From Actinomycetes bacterium (GTDB taxonomy: Bacteria; Actinomycetota; Actinomycetes; Actinomycetales; Dermatophilaceae), in NCBI GenBank assembly GCA_029778715.1, contig JAKOPT010000117.1:1-43371 (forward strand): a stretch of DNA of 43,371 nucleotides, in the 5' to 3' direction. Position 1 is the stretch's first letter. Each line of letters starts with the position of its first letter. This document shows positions 8,066 to 16,924 of this stretch, piece after piece. The notes under the pieces are model-generated. The model was not told the DNA's origin. It saw only the letters and a program-made list of their open reading frames with translations, and did not search any database. A program made the translations under genes and the position numbers.

Positions 8066-9739
8066 ATGACCTCCGTCGACGTCACCACCACCTCCGCCTG
8101 GGCCGACCTGGCCCGTCTCAACACGGCATACGTACCGGACCTGCGGGGCGCCTTTGCCGAGGACCCGCAGCGGGCGCAACGGTTCACCTTCCGGTGCGGC
8201 GACCTGCTCGTCGACCTGTCCAAGAACCTCATCGACGACGACATCCTCGACGCCTTCGTGCGTCTGGGGACCGCGGTCGACATCGCCGGGCGGCGGGAGG
8301 CGATGTTCCGCGGCGACCGGATCAACGTCACCGAAGACCGCTCCGTGCTGCACACGGCGCTGCGGCGGCCTCGCAGCGACACATTGTTCGTCGACGGGCG
8401 CAATGTCGTCGAGGACGTCCACGCCACCCTCGACCGGGTCTACGAATTCGCCGACAAGGTGCGCTCGGGAGAGTGGCGCGGCAGCACCGGCAAGGAGATC
8501 CGCACCGTCGTCAACATCGGCATCGGCGGCTCCGACCTCGGCCCGGTCATGGTCTACGAAGCGCTGTCGGCCTATGTGCATGACCGGATTCGGTGCCGGT
8601 TCGTCTCGAACATCGACCCCGCCGATGTCTACGAGAAGACCCGCGACCTCGACCCCGAGACGACCTTGTTCATCGTGGCGAGCAAGACCTTCACCACCTT
8701 GGAAACCCTCACCAATGCCCGGATGGCCCGCGACTGGCTGTGGCGGCGGCTCGGTGAGGCCGGGGTCCTCGAGGACTCCGATGAGGCGCGCCGGAATGCG
8801 GTGGCCGCGCACTTCGTCGCGGTGTCGACGGCCCTGGACAAGGTCGAGGCGTTCGGTATCGACCCGCACAACGCGTTCGGGTTCTGGGACTGGGTGGGTG
8901 GCCGCTATTCGGTCGACTCGGCGATCGGGACGAGCATCGCGGTGGCCATCGGGCGGGAGCGTTTCGCCGAGTTCTTGGCCGGTTTCCACGCCGTCGACGT
9001 GCACTTCCAGTTCGAGCCCTATGAGCGCAACGTGCCGATCCTGATGGCGATGCTCAACGTCTGGTACGTCAACTTCTTCAAGTTCGGGGCCCACGCGGTG
9101 TTGCCCTACGCGCAAGACCTGCACCGGTTCGCGGCATACCTGCAACAACTGACCATGGAGTCCAACGGCAAGCGGGTCCGGGCCGACGGGTCGCCGGTGA
9201 CAACCGAGACCGGCGAGGTGTTCTGGGGCGAGCCGGGCACCAACGGGCAGCACGCCTTCTACCAACTGCTCCACCAGGGCACGCGCGTGGTGCCGGCCGA
9301 TTTCATCGCGGTGGCCACGCCGGCGCACCCGATCCGCGACGGCGAGCAGGACGTCCACGAGTTGTTCCTCGCCAACTTCTTCGCCCAGACCAAGGCGTTG
9401 GCGTTCGGCAAGACCGTGGCCGAGGTGCGGGCCGAGGGGGTGCCCGACGCGTTGGTGTCGGCGAAGGTGTTCCCCGGCAACCGGCCCACGACCTCGATCA
9501 TGGCCCCGGCGCTGTCGCCGTCGGTCGTGGGGCAGTTGATCGCGCTCTACGAACACATCACGTTCGTCCAAGGCATCGTCTGGGGCATCGACTCCTTCGA
9601 CCAGTGGGGCGTGGAGTTGGGCAAGCAGTTGGCGTTGCAGATTGCGCCGGCGATCGCCGGTGACGAGGCGGCGCTGGCGGCCCAGGACGCCTCGACGCAG
9701 GCGTTGATCCGCTACTACCAGGAGCACCGCCAGCGCTGA
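8066..9739 (+). CDS. pgi: Glucose-6-phosphate isomerase
   Basis: Full-length 557-residue Pgi, interconverting glucose-6-P and fructose-6-P in the cytosol. Visible family features: [18 protein letters not shown] (sugar-phosphate site), [28 protein letters not shown], and the PGI signature [18 protein letters not shown] with the catalytic Glu and His. The C terminus KVFPGNRPT then [10 protein letters not shown] is also canonical. A single-gene unit, leaderless, followed by a hairpin shared with the convergent VOC gene. It would take the fructose-6-P made by the neighbouring NagB into gluconeogenesis or the pentose phosphate pathway. Confidence 0.97.
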   Translation: MTSVDVTTTSAWADLARLNTAYVPDLRGAFAEDPQRAQRFTFRCGDLLVDLSKNLIDDDILDAFVRLGTAVDIAGRREAMFRGDRINVTEDRSVLHTALRRPRSDTLFVDGRNVVEDVHATLDRVYEFADKVRSGEWRGSTGKEIRTVVNIGIGGSDLGPVMVYEALSAYVHDRIRCRFVSNIDPADVYEKTRDLDPETTLFIVASKTFTTLETLTNARMARDWLWRRLGEAGVLEDSDEARRNAVAAHFVAVSTALDKVEAFGIDPHNAFGFWDWVGGRYSVDSAIGTSIAVAIGRERFAEFLAGFHAVDVHFQFEPYERNVPILMAMLNVWYVNFFKFGAHAVLPYAQDLHRFAAYLQQLTMESNGKRVRADGSPVTTETGEVFWGEPGTNGQHAFYQLLHQGTRVVPADFIAVATPAHPIRDGEQDVHELFLANFFAQTKALAFGKTVAEVRAEGVPDALVSAKVFPGNRPTTSIMAPALSPSVVGQLIALYEHITFVQGIVWGIDSFDQWGVELGKQLALQIAPAIAGDEAALAAQDASTQALIRYYQEHRQR

Positions 9740-9751
9740 GCCGGTTTCGGC

Positions 9752-9804
9752 GCGTTGGTTGAAGCGTCGTGGTCGTGGGGACAACCGCGGCGCTTCAGCC
9801 AAGC
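9752..9804. repeat. Palindromic element, family B copy 1 (hairpin between pgi and VOC gene)
   Basis: Arms beginning TTGGTTGAAGCG and ending CGCTTCAGCCAA pair around a short centre; several positions pair only as G-U in RNA. A second, better-paired relative lies at 26948-26997. Location between two convergent genes fits a bidirectional terminator, but there is no U-run. Confidence 0.55.
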
Positions 9805-9817
9805 GCCCGCGGGCCGC

Positions 9818-10231
9818 TCAGAGGTGGTATGCCGTGGCGTGCTTGGGCTCGTAGATCAAGATCGCGTCGGTGCCCGGCACGGCGACCTCGATGCCGGTGC
9901 CCCAACTGAAATCGCGCGGCCCGGTGACGATCTCGCCGCCGCGGGCGCGGATCGTGGCCTCGGCCTCGGCGATGTCCTCGACCATGAGGCTGATCTGGTG
10001 GTGCCGAGGGGCGTTGACGACATCGCCGTCGGCGTCGGTGCGGGTGGGGTGGACCCCCAACTCGCTGGGCCCGGTGTCGAAAATGAGCCAGGAGTCGGCG
10101 CTCTTGGGGTCGCTGCCCGCCTCGCTGCTGCCCGGGTCGCTGACCCAGGTCAGGTCGAGAACGTCACGGAAGAAGGCTCTGGTCGCCGGTGGGTCATCGC
10201 TGTAGATGAGCGTGTGGACAGCCGTTATCAT
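9818..10231 (-). CDS. VOC-family (glyoxalase/bleomycin resistance-like) protein
   Basis: A 137-residue single-domain VOC protein: ITAVHTLIYSDDPPATRAFFRDVL starts the first beta-alpha-beta-beta-beta module (metal-type His and an Arg pair) and HHQISLMVEDIAEAEATIRARGGEI starts the second, ending GTDAILIYEP. Likely an enzyme or a sequestering protein on a small hydrophobic or aldehyde substrate; no specific reaction can be named. Start ATG 10231 is chosen because TAGGGT lies 7 nt upstream; that box overlaps the stop codon of the upstream gntR gene. Confidence 0.82.
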   Translation of the reverse strand: MITAVHTLIYSDDPPATRAFFRDVLDLTWVSDPGSSEAGSDPKSADSWLIFDTGPSELGVHPTRTDADGDVVNAPRHHQISLMVEDIAEAEATIRARGGEIVTGPRDFSWGTGIEVAVPGTDAILIYEPKHATAYHL

Positions 10232-10236
10232 GCGTC

Positions 10237-11010
10237 TCACCCTAGAGCGGCCGGGGCTGGGGTGGGGGCCGAAGCCGGGGCGGGGGTCGAAGCCGAAGCC
10301 GGAGCCGGGGTCGAAGCCGAGGCCGCGTCGATGGCCCGGGTCAGCGGCCCGTAGTGGTCGAGCACCGCGGCCCGATAGGCATCGACATCGCCGGCCTCGA
10401 GGGCGTCGAGGATGGCGTCGTGGGCCTCGACGGTGTGCTCGATCTCGGTGTTGGGGGGGAACCCGAGCAGCGGCACCACCTTGGTGTGTACCTCCCAGAA
10501 GGCCGCCGCGAGTTCACGCACGAGGACGTTGTCGACCGCCGACAGCAGTCGCGAGTGGAACGCACCGTCCGATTCGGGAAAGGGCAGCCCGGCGGCCGTG
10601 CGGGTGCGCATGTCGGCGACCAGGGCACGCAACGTCGGGTCGGGATGGCCGCCGTGCACGCGGCATACCTCGTCGGCAACCCCGAGGTCGAGAGCGATCC
10701 GCAGCGACACCACGTCGCGCAGGGTGCGGAAGGACTGGTCGGTGTTGAGGACGCTGCGGAAGATCAGCCCCGACACCAGCGGGGAGAGGGAGAGCTGACC
10801 GACGTACGTGCCGTGCCCGTGGCGGACCTCGACGATGTCGAGGGACTGGAGGGTGCGGATGGCCTCCCGGACCGACGAGCGCGAGATCCCCAGTTGCTCG
10901 CACAGGGCCGCTTCCGTGGGCATCGGGTCGCCGGGGCGCAACTCGAGATCGAGGATGAGGTCCTCGATCTGGTCGACGGGCGTGCGGCGACGCGGGGCTG
11001 ATCGGGCCAC
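10237..11010 (-). CDS. GntR-family regulator, FadR/FCD subgroup
   Basis: A 257-residue repressor-type protein. Residues about 10-75 form the GntR winged helix (DLELRPGDPMPTEAALCEQLGISRSSVREAIRTL with the classic SVREA) and the rest is an FCD ligand domain (HSRLLSAV, F-W-E-V-H, EHTVEAHDAILDALEAGDVDAYRAAVLDHYG), with His/Asp residues for a metal. The tail is an Ala/Pro/Ser repeat. Start GTG 11010 has a strong AAGGAGG upstream. It is divergent from the sialic acid operon, so like E. coli NanR, also an FCD-GntR protein, it probably senses a sialic acid or amino sugar. Its stop codon overlaps the promoter of the downstream VOC gene. Confidence 0.9.
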   Translation of the reverse strand: MARSAPRRRTPVDQIEDLILDLELRPGDPMPTEAALCEQLGISRSSVREAIRTLQSLDIVEVRHGHGTYVGQLSLSPLVSGLIFRSVLNTDQSFRTLRDVVSLRIALDLGVADEVCRVHGGHPDPTLRALVADMRTRTAAGLPFPESDGAFHSRLLSAVDNVLVRELAAAFWEVHTKVVPLLGFPPNTEIEHTVEAHDAILDALEAGDVDAYRAAVLDHYGPLTRAIDAASASTPAPASASTPAPASAPTPAPAALG

Positions 11011-11130
11011 CGTTCCTCCTTCGCGCTCCACTCGGATTCCTCGTCTGCCGCGGGGTGTGCGGGCCGCGGGCCCGCGCCGCGAACCGCGCGCCGGCGATCC
11101 ATCATGGCGTGGATCACTGTGGGGTGAGTG

Positions 11131-11159
11131 TTGACGACGACAGTGTGACACACTAACGT
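11131..11159 (+). promoter_or_regulatory. Promoter of the sialic acid operon with an operator in the spacer
   Basis: TTGACG (11131-11136) and TAACGT (11154-11159) are spaced by 17 bp. The spacer holds the perfect 13-bp palindrome AGTGTGACACACT (11142-11154), well placed for repression. Promoter and operator are read from sequence only. Confidence 0.6.
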
Positions 11160-11170
11160 CCCTTTCATCA

Positions 11171-11190
11171 GACGTCAGACATCTGACATC
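11171..11190. promoter_or_regulatory. 20-bp inverted repeat, candidate GntR operator
   Basis: GACGTCAGACATCTGACATC has nine of ten arm positions paired (core GTCAGA/TCTGAC around CA). It lies just downstream of the expected transcription start of the ABC transporter operon and about 160 bp from the divergent gntR start. Which of the two dyads the GntR protein uses is unknown. Confidence 0.5.
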
Positions 11191-11237
11191 CCTCGCCCCG
11201 AGGGGTGGCGCCCCCCAGCGAAAGGTCGCGCTCAACG

Positions 11238-12851
11238 ATGAACGCCTTGGATTACTCCACCACCCGCCGCGGTTTCGTCGGTCTCGCCGGCGCATTCGGC
11301 CTCGCCGCGGGATTCAGCGCGGCCCTCAGTGCCTGCGCCCCCGGCTCCAGCAGCTCCACCGGCTCGACCTCGTCGAAGCCGATCAAGGACGACGGCACCA
11401 TCATGGGCGCCATCTCCTACGAACTCGGCACCAACGCCTACGACCCGATGACGACGACGGCGGCCCTCACGCTCGCCGTCAACTGGCACACCCTCGAAGG
11501 GCTCACCGAGGTCGACCCGGCCACCCGGGAGACGTATGCCGCCCTCGCCGCCGAGTTGCCCAAGACCCCCACCGGGACGACCGCCGAGGTCAAGTTGCGT
11601 GCGGGTGCGAAGTTCCACAACGGTGACCCGGTGACGGCCGACGATGTCGTCTACTCCTTCACCCGCGTCCTCGACCCGGCCAACAAGTCGCTCTACGCCT
11701 CCTTCATCCCCTTCATCGAGAAGGTCGAGGCCAAGGGCACCGACACCGTCGTCTTCACCCTCAAGTACCCCGCGGGCGTCTTCGCCGACCGGCTCTCGGT
11801 CGTCAAGATCGTCCCCAAGAAGGTCGTCACCGCCGACGCCAAGGCCTTCGGGGCCAAGCCCGTGGGCACCGGCCCGTGGAAGATGACCGACAACGGCGCC
11901 ACGTCGAAGACCATCCAGTTCGAGCGGTTCGCCGACTACAACGGCTCCCGCAAGGCCCGCGCCGCCAAGATGACCTGGCAGATCATCCCCGACCCGGCCA
12001 CCCGGACCAACGCGCTCCAGTCCAAGAGCGTCCAGGCCATCGACTCGGTCCCCTACCTGTCCATCGACCAGATGAAGGCCTCGGCCAACGTCGAATCGGT
12101 GCAGGGCTTCGGGCTCCTCTTCGCGATGTTCAACCAGTCGGCGGGCAACGTCTTCGCCAAGAAGGAGGCCCGCCAGGCCTTCCTCTACGCCATCGACATG
12201 GCCAAGGTCATCAGCACCGGCCTGCTCGGTCAGGGCACCGCGGCGACCTGCTTCGTCCAAGAGAGCCACCCGGCATACAAGAAGGCCAAGGTGGTCTACG
12301 CGCTCGACGCCGCCAAGGCCAAGAAGCTGTTCGCGGACGCGGGCGTCACCTCGTTCCGGATGCTGTGCACCGACCACGACTGGGTGAAGAAGTGCACCCC
12401 GATCATCCAGGAGAGCCTGCAGGCCGCCGGCGTCACCGTCACCTTCGAAGAGAAGAAGTCGGCCGACGTCTACAACACGATCGACGGCAAGCCCGAGGCC
12501 TATGACGTCGTCATCGCCCCCGGTGACCCCTCGGTGTTCGGCAACGACGCCGACCTGCTCCTGCGCTGGTGGTATGCCGGCAAGACGTGGACCGAGTCGC
12601 GGATGCACTGGGCCGGGACGCCCTCGCACACGCAGGTCCAGCAGCTGCTCGACAAGGGCATCCGGCAGGCGTCCGCGGACGACCGCAAGGCCACCGCGGC
12701 CGAGATCTTCGACCTGGTCTCCGACGAGGTGCCCCTCTACCCGCTGTTCCACCGCAAGACCCCCACCGCCTGGGACAAGGACACCCTCGTCGACTTCGCC
12801 CCGATCGCCCTGACCGGCCTCAGCTTCCTCAAGGCCGGCTCCACCAAGTAG
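11238..12851 (+). CDS. ABC transporter substrate-binding lipoprotein, peptide/SBP-5 family (probable sialic acid uptake)
   Basis: A 537-residue extracellular solute-binding protein. The N terminus has a twin-arginine motif (TTRRGFVG, R10-R11) and a lipobox LSAC with C33, so it is likely a Tat-exported lipoprotein. The body follows SBP family 5 (AGAKFHNGDPVTADDVVYSFTRVLDP is the diagnostic motif), the peptide/nickel class. The SatA sialic acid binder of Haemophilus ducreyi belongs to the same class, and the downstream genes here are for sialic acid breakdown, so Neu5Ac is the favoured ligand; an oligosaccharide or muropeptide is possible. ATG 11238 is chosen for the signal peptide and the AAAGG upstream. 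Confidence 0.88.
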   Translation: MNALDYSTTRRGFVGLAGAFGLAAGFSAALSACAPGSSSSTGSTSSKPIKDDGTIMGAISYELGTNAYDPMTTTAALTLAVNWHTLEGLTEVDPATRETYAALAAELPKTPTGTTAEVKLRAGAKFHNGDPVTADDVVYSFTRVLDPANKSLYASFIPFIEKVEAKGTDTVVFTLKYPAGVFADRLSVVKIVPKKVVTADAKAFGAKPVGTGPWKMTDNGATSKTIQFERFADYNGSRKARAAKMTWQIIPDPATRTNALQSKSVQAIDSVPYLSIDQMKASANVESVQGFGLLFAMFNQSAGNVFAKKEARQAFLYAIDMAKVISTGLLGQGTAATCFVQESHPAYKKAKVVYALDAAKAKKLFADAGVTSFRMLCTDHDWVKKCTPIIQESLQAAGVTVTFEEKKSADVYNTIDGKPEAYDVVIAPGDPSVFGNDADLLLRWWYAGKTWTESRMHWAGTPSHTQVQQLLDKGIRQASADDRKATAAEIFDLVSDEVPLYPLFHRKTPTAWDKDTLVDFAPIALTGLSFLKAGSTK

Positions 12852-12859
12852 TCCGGATC

Positions 12860-12892
12860 CCGGTGGGGAGCGGAAGTCCCGCTCCCCACCGG
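12860..12892 (+). terminator. Strong stem-loop after the substrate-binding protein gene
   Basis: A perfect 14-bp stem (CCGGTGGGGAGCGG at 12860-12873, complement at 12879-12892) with a 5-nt loop, 8 nt after the SBP stop and before the permease genes. No U-run follows. In ABC operons such hairpins stop part of the transcription or protect the upstream mRNA, giving excess binding protein. Confidence 0.6.
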
Positions 12893-12910
12893 TCCCCTCG
12901 CGGGTTACCC

Positions 12911-12956
12911 GTATGCCGCGGCGCCGGTCGCGCTCGACGCCGGGCCCGCGGCATAC
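12911..12956. repeat. Inverted pair of the octamer motif (GTATGCCGCGG / CCGCGGCATAC)
   Basis: Two 11-bp perfect arms (12911-12921 and 12946-12956), each containing the GTATGCCG octamer, form a second hairpin in the SBP-permease gap. Confidence 0.65.
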
Positions 12957-13007
12957 CCCCTCGTGCGTCACCGCCCACACACCGTCGCTTGCGCGGAGAG
13001 AGTCCCC

Positions 13008-13973
13008 ATGTCCCATGTGCTCCGACTGATCGGGCGCCGCCTCGCGGCCTTCCCGGTCATGGTCCTCGGGGTGACCTTCCTGGTCTTCTTCGTCATGTCG
13101 TTCTCCCCGGCGGATCCCGCGCGGCTGGCCCTGGGGGAGTCCGCCTCCGCCGAGGCCCTGCAGGCCTACCGGGACGCCCACGGACTCGACGAGCCGCTCC
13201 TCGTGCGCTACGTCTCCTTCCTCGGCGGCATGCTCCACGGCGACCTCGGCACGACGAGCGGCAACACGCCCGTGACTCAGGTCGTCCTCAAGGCCTTCCC
13301 GATCACCCTCCAACTGACCTTCATCGGGCTCTTCCTCGCCGTGACCATCGCCCTGGTCCTCGGGGTCCTCGCCGCGGTCTACCGGGACCGGTGGGTCGAC
13401 CACACGATCCGGGTGCTGTCGATCGCGGCGCTGGCGACCCCGTCGTTCTGGCTGGCGATCCTGCTCATCCAGTGGCTGGGCACGATCCCCGGCGGTTGGG
13501 GTGTCTTCCCCGCGCTCATCCTCCAATGGGTGCCGTTCCGGGCCGACCCGGCGACCTACCTCAACAACATCACCCTCCCGGCGGTGGCCCTGGCCGTGCC
13601 GGTCGCCGGATCCCTCACCCGGGTCATCCGCACCGCCATGGTCGAGGAACTCGACAAGGACTACGTCCGCACGGCGATCGGCGGCGGCATACCCCGCGGT
13701 CAGGTCATCGCCCGCAACGTCTTGCGCAACGCCCTCATCACCCCGATCACCGTCCTGGGGTTGCGCGTCGGTTACCTCATGGGCGGCGCGGTCATCATCG
13801 AGATCATCTTCAACATCCAGGCGATGGGCCAGCTCATCCTCGATGGGGTGACCCGCAACGACGTCTACCTCGTCCAGGGCGTCACCTTGACGGTGGCCAT
13901 CGCCTTCATCGTCGTCAACATCGTCGTCGACCTGCTCTACGTGCTGGTCAACCCACGGATCAGGAGCATCTGA
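13008..13973 (+). CDS. ABC transporter permease, DppB/OppB type
   Basis: A 321-residue inner-membrane permease with the DppB pattern: N-terminal TM (RRLAAFPVMVLGVTFLVFFVM), the periplasmic loop with YRDAHGLDEPLLVRYVSFLGGMLHGDLG, then five more TM segments. The EAA cytoplasmic loop is seen in MVEELDKDYVRTAIGGGIPRGQV. ATG 13008 (MSHVLRL) has GGAGAG upstream and gives the usual start. It pairs with the permease domain of the next protein; the stop is 1 nt before that gene's ATG. The EAA loop is where an octamer copy (13685) forces a rare ATA isoleucine codon. Confidence 0.92.
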   Translation: MSHVLRLIGRRLAAFPVMVLGVTFLVFFVMSFSPADPARLALGESASAEALQAYRDAHGLDEPLLVRYVSFLGGMLHGDLGTTSGNTPVTQVVLKAFPITLQLTFIGLFLAVTIALVLGVLAAVYRDRWVDHTIRVLSIAALATPSFWLAILLIQWLGTIPGGWGVFPALILQWVPFRADPATYLNNITLPAVALAVPVAGSLTRVIRTAMVEELDKDYVRTAIGGGIPRGQVIARNVLRNALITPITVLGLRVGYLMGGAVIIEIIFNIQAMGQLILDGVTRNDVYLVQGVTLTVAIAFIVVNIVVDLLYVLVNPRIRSI

Positions 13974-13974
13974 G

Positions 13975-16014
13975 ATGTTGCGCTCCCGCCTCACCCACCG
14001 CCTCGAAGGAGCCCCCGGGTCCCGGCTCGGTGCCGTCCGCGACCTGCCGCTGGCCAGCAAGATCGCCCTGACCTTCCTCGTCGTCCTCGGTGCCGTCGCC
14101 GTGTTCGCCCCGCTCGTCACCTCGGTGTCGCCGCTGGCCACCGGCACCCCGGTCCAGGCACCCAGCGGCGAGCACTGGTTCGGCACCGACGCCATCGGGC
14201 GCGACATCTACGCCCGGGTCGTCTACGGGGCCCGGACCTCGTTGCTCATCGGGTTGTGCGCGACCGGCACCGCGCTCGTCGTCGCCGCGGTCCTCGGGTC
14301 GGTCGCGGCGACCGCCGGCAAGGTCGTGTCCGAGGTGCTCATGCGCCTCCTCGACATCGTCATGAGCTTCCCCGGGATCGCCCTGGCCGCGGTGTTCGTC
14401 GCCGTGTTCGGCAACTCGGTTCCGGTCCTCGTCTTCGCCATCGGCTTCCTTTACATCCCCCAGCTCTCCCGGGTCGTGCGCGCCAACGTCCTCACCCAGT
14501 TCGGGGAGGACTACGTCGCCGCCTCGCGGGTCATGGGGGCCCGCACGCCGTGGATCCTGTTCAAACACGTGGCCCGCAACTGCCTGGCCCCGATCATGGT
14601 CTTCGCGACCGTCCTCGTCGCCGACGCCATCGTCTTCGAGGCTTCCCTGTCGTTCATCAACGCCGGGGTCAAACCGCCGAACCCCTCGTGGGGCAACATC
14701 CTCGCCGACGGCAAGCAGGTGCTCCTCTCGGGCTACTGGTGGCCCACCTTCTTCCCCGGCCTGATGATCCTCGTCACCGTGCTCAGCCTCAACGTCCTCG
14801 CCGAAGGCCTGACCGACACCCTCGCCTCACCGCGGGTGAAGTCGAGCGTCGACGTCGAGGCCGACGAGGCGGCCGTCCACTCCGGCGCCGCGGCGCCCAC
14901 CGCCGGCGCGGGCAGCACCGCGACCGTCCTCGGGTCGGTCGACCCCGAGGAGGCCAACCGGCTCCTCGAAGGCAGCCTCGCCGCCTTGGCCGTCAAGGAA
15001 CGCGAGAGCGACCGGCGCCTGACCTACGACGGGGATGCCGCGCCGCTGCTCGTCGTCGAGGACCTGTCCATCGCCTTCCCCCAGGCCCACGGCGACGTCG
15101 ACATCGTCGACCGGGTGAGTTTCTCGGTCCGGCCCGGGGAGACCCTCGGCCTCGTCGGCGAGTCCGGGTGCGGCAAGTCGATCACGACCCTGGCGATCAT
15201 GGGTCTGCTGCCGCCCACGGCCCGGATCACCGGTTCGATCAGGTTCGACGGTCAGGAGGTGCTCTCCTTGACCCCCAAGCAGCACAACGCGCTGCGCGGG
15301 CACGACATGGCGATGATCTACCAGGACGCGCTCTCCTCGCTGAACCCCTCGATGCTCGTCTCGACCCAGCTGGAGCAGTTGATCCGGCGCGGGGGCAAGC
15401 GCACCGCCGCCGACCTGCTCGACCTCGTCGGCCTCGACCCGGTGCGCACCCTCAAGTCCTATCCCCACGAACTCTCCGGCGGTCAGCGCCAACGGGTCCT
15501 CATCGCCATGGCCCTGACCCGCAACCCCCGCCTCGTCATCGCCGACGAGCCGACGACCGCCCTTGACGTCACCGTCCAGCAACAGGTCGTCGACCTCCTC
15601 GGGGACCTGCGCGCCGAGATCGGGTTCGCGACGATCTTCGTCACCCACGACCTCGCCCTCGTCGCCCAACTCGCCCACAACATCACCGTCATGTATGCCG
15701 GCCAGGTCGTCGAACAGGGTCGCACCCGTGACCTGCTCACCGATCCCCGCCACGAATACACCCGGGGGCTGCTCGGCGCCGTGCTCTCCATCGAGGGCCG
15801 CGCCACCCGACTGCACCAGGTGCCCGGCACCGTGCCCTCGCCCCGCGACTTCGTCGCCGGCGACCGGTTCGCGCCGCGCTCGGCATACCGCGACATCGGC
15901 AGCGACGAACGGCCCACCCTCCGCACGGTCCCCGGCACCACTCACCGGTATGCCGCGACCACCGCCCTCGAGGCCGCCCTCGCCGCCTCCGCCCCCTCGG
16001 GAGACCCGCGATGA
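13975..16014 (+). CDS. Fused ABC permease (DppC type) and ATPase (DppD type)
   Basis: A 679-residue fusion. Residues about 25-285 are a DppC-like permease: EHWFGTDAIGRDIYARVVYGARTSL is the diagnostic motif, with the EAA loop at EDYVAASRVMGARTPWILF. Residues 290-350 are an Ala/Glu-rich linker. Residues about 355-679 are a DppD-like ATPase with Walker A GESGCGKS (395-402), Q-loop YQDALSSLNP, signature LSGGQRQR, Walker B VIADEPT and a C-terminal oligopeptide/dipeptide-type extension. Separate genes are the rule in Gram-negatives; such fusions are known in actinobacteria. No frameshift or stop separates the halves. The stop overlaps the next ATG (ATGA). Confidence 0.93.
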   Translation: MLRSRLTHRLEGAPGSRLGAVRDLPLASKIALTFLVVLGAVAVFAPLVTSVSPLATGTPVQAPSGEHWFGTDAIGRDIYARVVYGARTSLLIGLCATGTALVVAAVLGSVAATAGKVVSEVLMRLLDIVMSFPGIALAAVFVAVFGNSVPVLVFAIGFLYIPQLSRVVRANVLTQFGEDYVAASRVMGARTPWILFKHVARNCLAPIMVFATVLVADAIVFEASLSFINAGVKPPNPSWGNILADGKQVLLSGYWWPTFFPGLMILVTVLSLNVLAEGLTDTLASPRVKSSVDVEADEAAVHSGAAAPTAGAGSTATVLGSVDPEEANRLLEGSLAALAVKERESDRRLTYDGDAAPLLVVEDLSIAFPQAHGDVDIVDRVSFSVRPGETLGLVGESGCGKSITTLAIMGLLPPTARITGSIRFDGQEVLSLTPKQHNALRGHDMAMIYQDALSSLNPSMLVSTQLEQLIRRGGKRTAADLLDLVGLDPVRTLKSYPHELSGGQRQRVLIAMALTRNPRLVIADEPTTALDVTVQQQVVDLLGDLRAEIGFATIFVTHDLALVAQLAHNITVMYAGQVVEQGRTRDLLTDPRHEYTRGLLGAVLSIEGRATRLHQVPGTVPSPRDFVAGDRFAPRSAYRDIGSDERPTLRTVPGTTHRYAATTALEAALAASAPSGDPR

Positions 16015-16847
16015 ACCCCGCGTCGACCACCCCGCTGACCACCGCGCCCGACCCCAGCGCCACCGGCGTCCCGGTCCTCGAACTCAAGAACATCGAGGTC
16101 ACCTTCAAGGCGCGCACCGGCAAACTGTTCCGCCCCGACCTCGTCCACGCCGTCCGCGGGGTCTCGGTGAGCGTGCCCAAGGGCAAGGTCCTCGGCCTCG
16201 TCGGCGAATCCGGGTGCGGCAAGTCCACCCTCGCGCGGGTCATGGTCGGCCTGCAGCCGCCCACCGCCGGTGAGGTCCTCTTCCGAGGCCGGGCGCTGCG
16301 GCATACCCGGGCCGGCCGGCGGGAACTGGGCCGGGCCGTGTCGGTCGTCTTCCAGGACCCCGCGACCGCCCTCAACCCGCGGATGGTCGTGCGCGACCAA
16401 CTCCTCGACCCGCTGCGCGTCCACGGCATCGGCGACCAGCGCTCCCGGTTGGCGACGGTGCGCGAGACCCTCCACCTCGTCGGATTACCCCAGTCGGCCC
16501 TGGAGGTGCTGCCGCGCCAGATCTCCGGCGGCCAGCGCCAACGGGTGGCGATCGCCCGGGCCCTCATCCTCCAGCCCGACCTCATCGTCGCCGACGAGCC
16601 GACCTCCGCGCTCGACGTGTCGGTGCGGGCCCAGGTGCTCAACCTGCTCATGGACCTCAAGATGGAACTGGGCTTGGGCCTGGTCTTCATCTCCCACGAC
16701 ATCAACACGGTGCGGTACGTCTCGGACCAGATCGTCGTCATGTATGCCGGGCGGGCCGTCGAGACCGGCACCGCTGAGGAGATCTTCACCCGCCCGCGGG
16801 AGGACTACACCAAGACCCTGCTCGCCGCGACGCCCTCGCTGCTGTGA
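16011..16847 (+). CDS. ABC transporter ATP-binding protein, DppF/OppF type
   Basis: A 278-residue ATPase, the second nucleotide-binding subunit of the importer. Walker A GESGCGKS at 65-72, Q-loop FQDPATALNPRM (the DppF-type Q-D-P-x-x-x-L-N-P-R), signature ISGGQRQR, Walker B LIVADEPTSALD and H-loop SHDI are all present. Shorter than typical DppF (about 320) because the C-terminal peptide-transporter extension ends early, at LLAATPSLL. Starts within the stop of the previous gene. Confidence 0.92.
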   Translation: MNPASTTPLTTAPDPSATGVPVLELKNIEVTFKARTGKLFRPDLVHAVRGVSVSVPKGKVLGLVGESGCGKSTLARVMVGLQPPTAGEVLFRGRALRHTRAGRRELGRAVSVVFQDPATALNPRMVVRDQLLDPLRVHGIGDQRSRLATVRETLHLVGLPQSALEVLPRQISGGQRQRVAIARALILQPDLIVADEPTSALDVSVRAQVLNLLMDLKMELGLGLVFISHDINTVRYVSDQIVVMYAGRAVETGTAEEIFTRPREDYTKTLLAATPSLL

Positions 16848-16924
16848 CCGGCCGGCGCCGCGACCCGAGTCGCCTGGCGCCCCCGCCCGCGCCGTTTCCT
16901 TGTCCGCCCTCGAAGGAGCCCGTT

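Noticed and set aside
11232-14207. Minus-strand open frame of 991 codons
   Set aside because: It lies opposite the SBP and permease genes, which match known families in every motif. Its translation is Asp/Gly/Arg/Val-rich, as expected from the third-position GC of the real genes.
16844-16924. GTG start of the lyase gene overlapping the ATPase stop
   Set aside because: It would add a Pro/Arg-rich leader not seen in the family; ATG 16925 has a good GAAGGAG.
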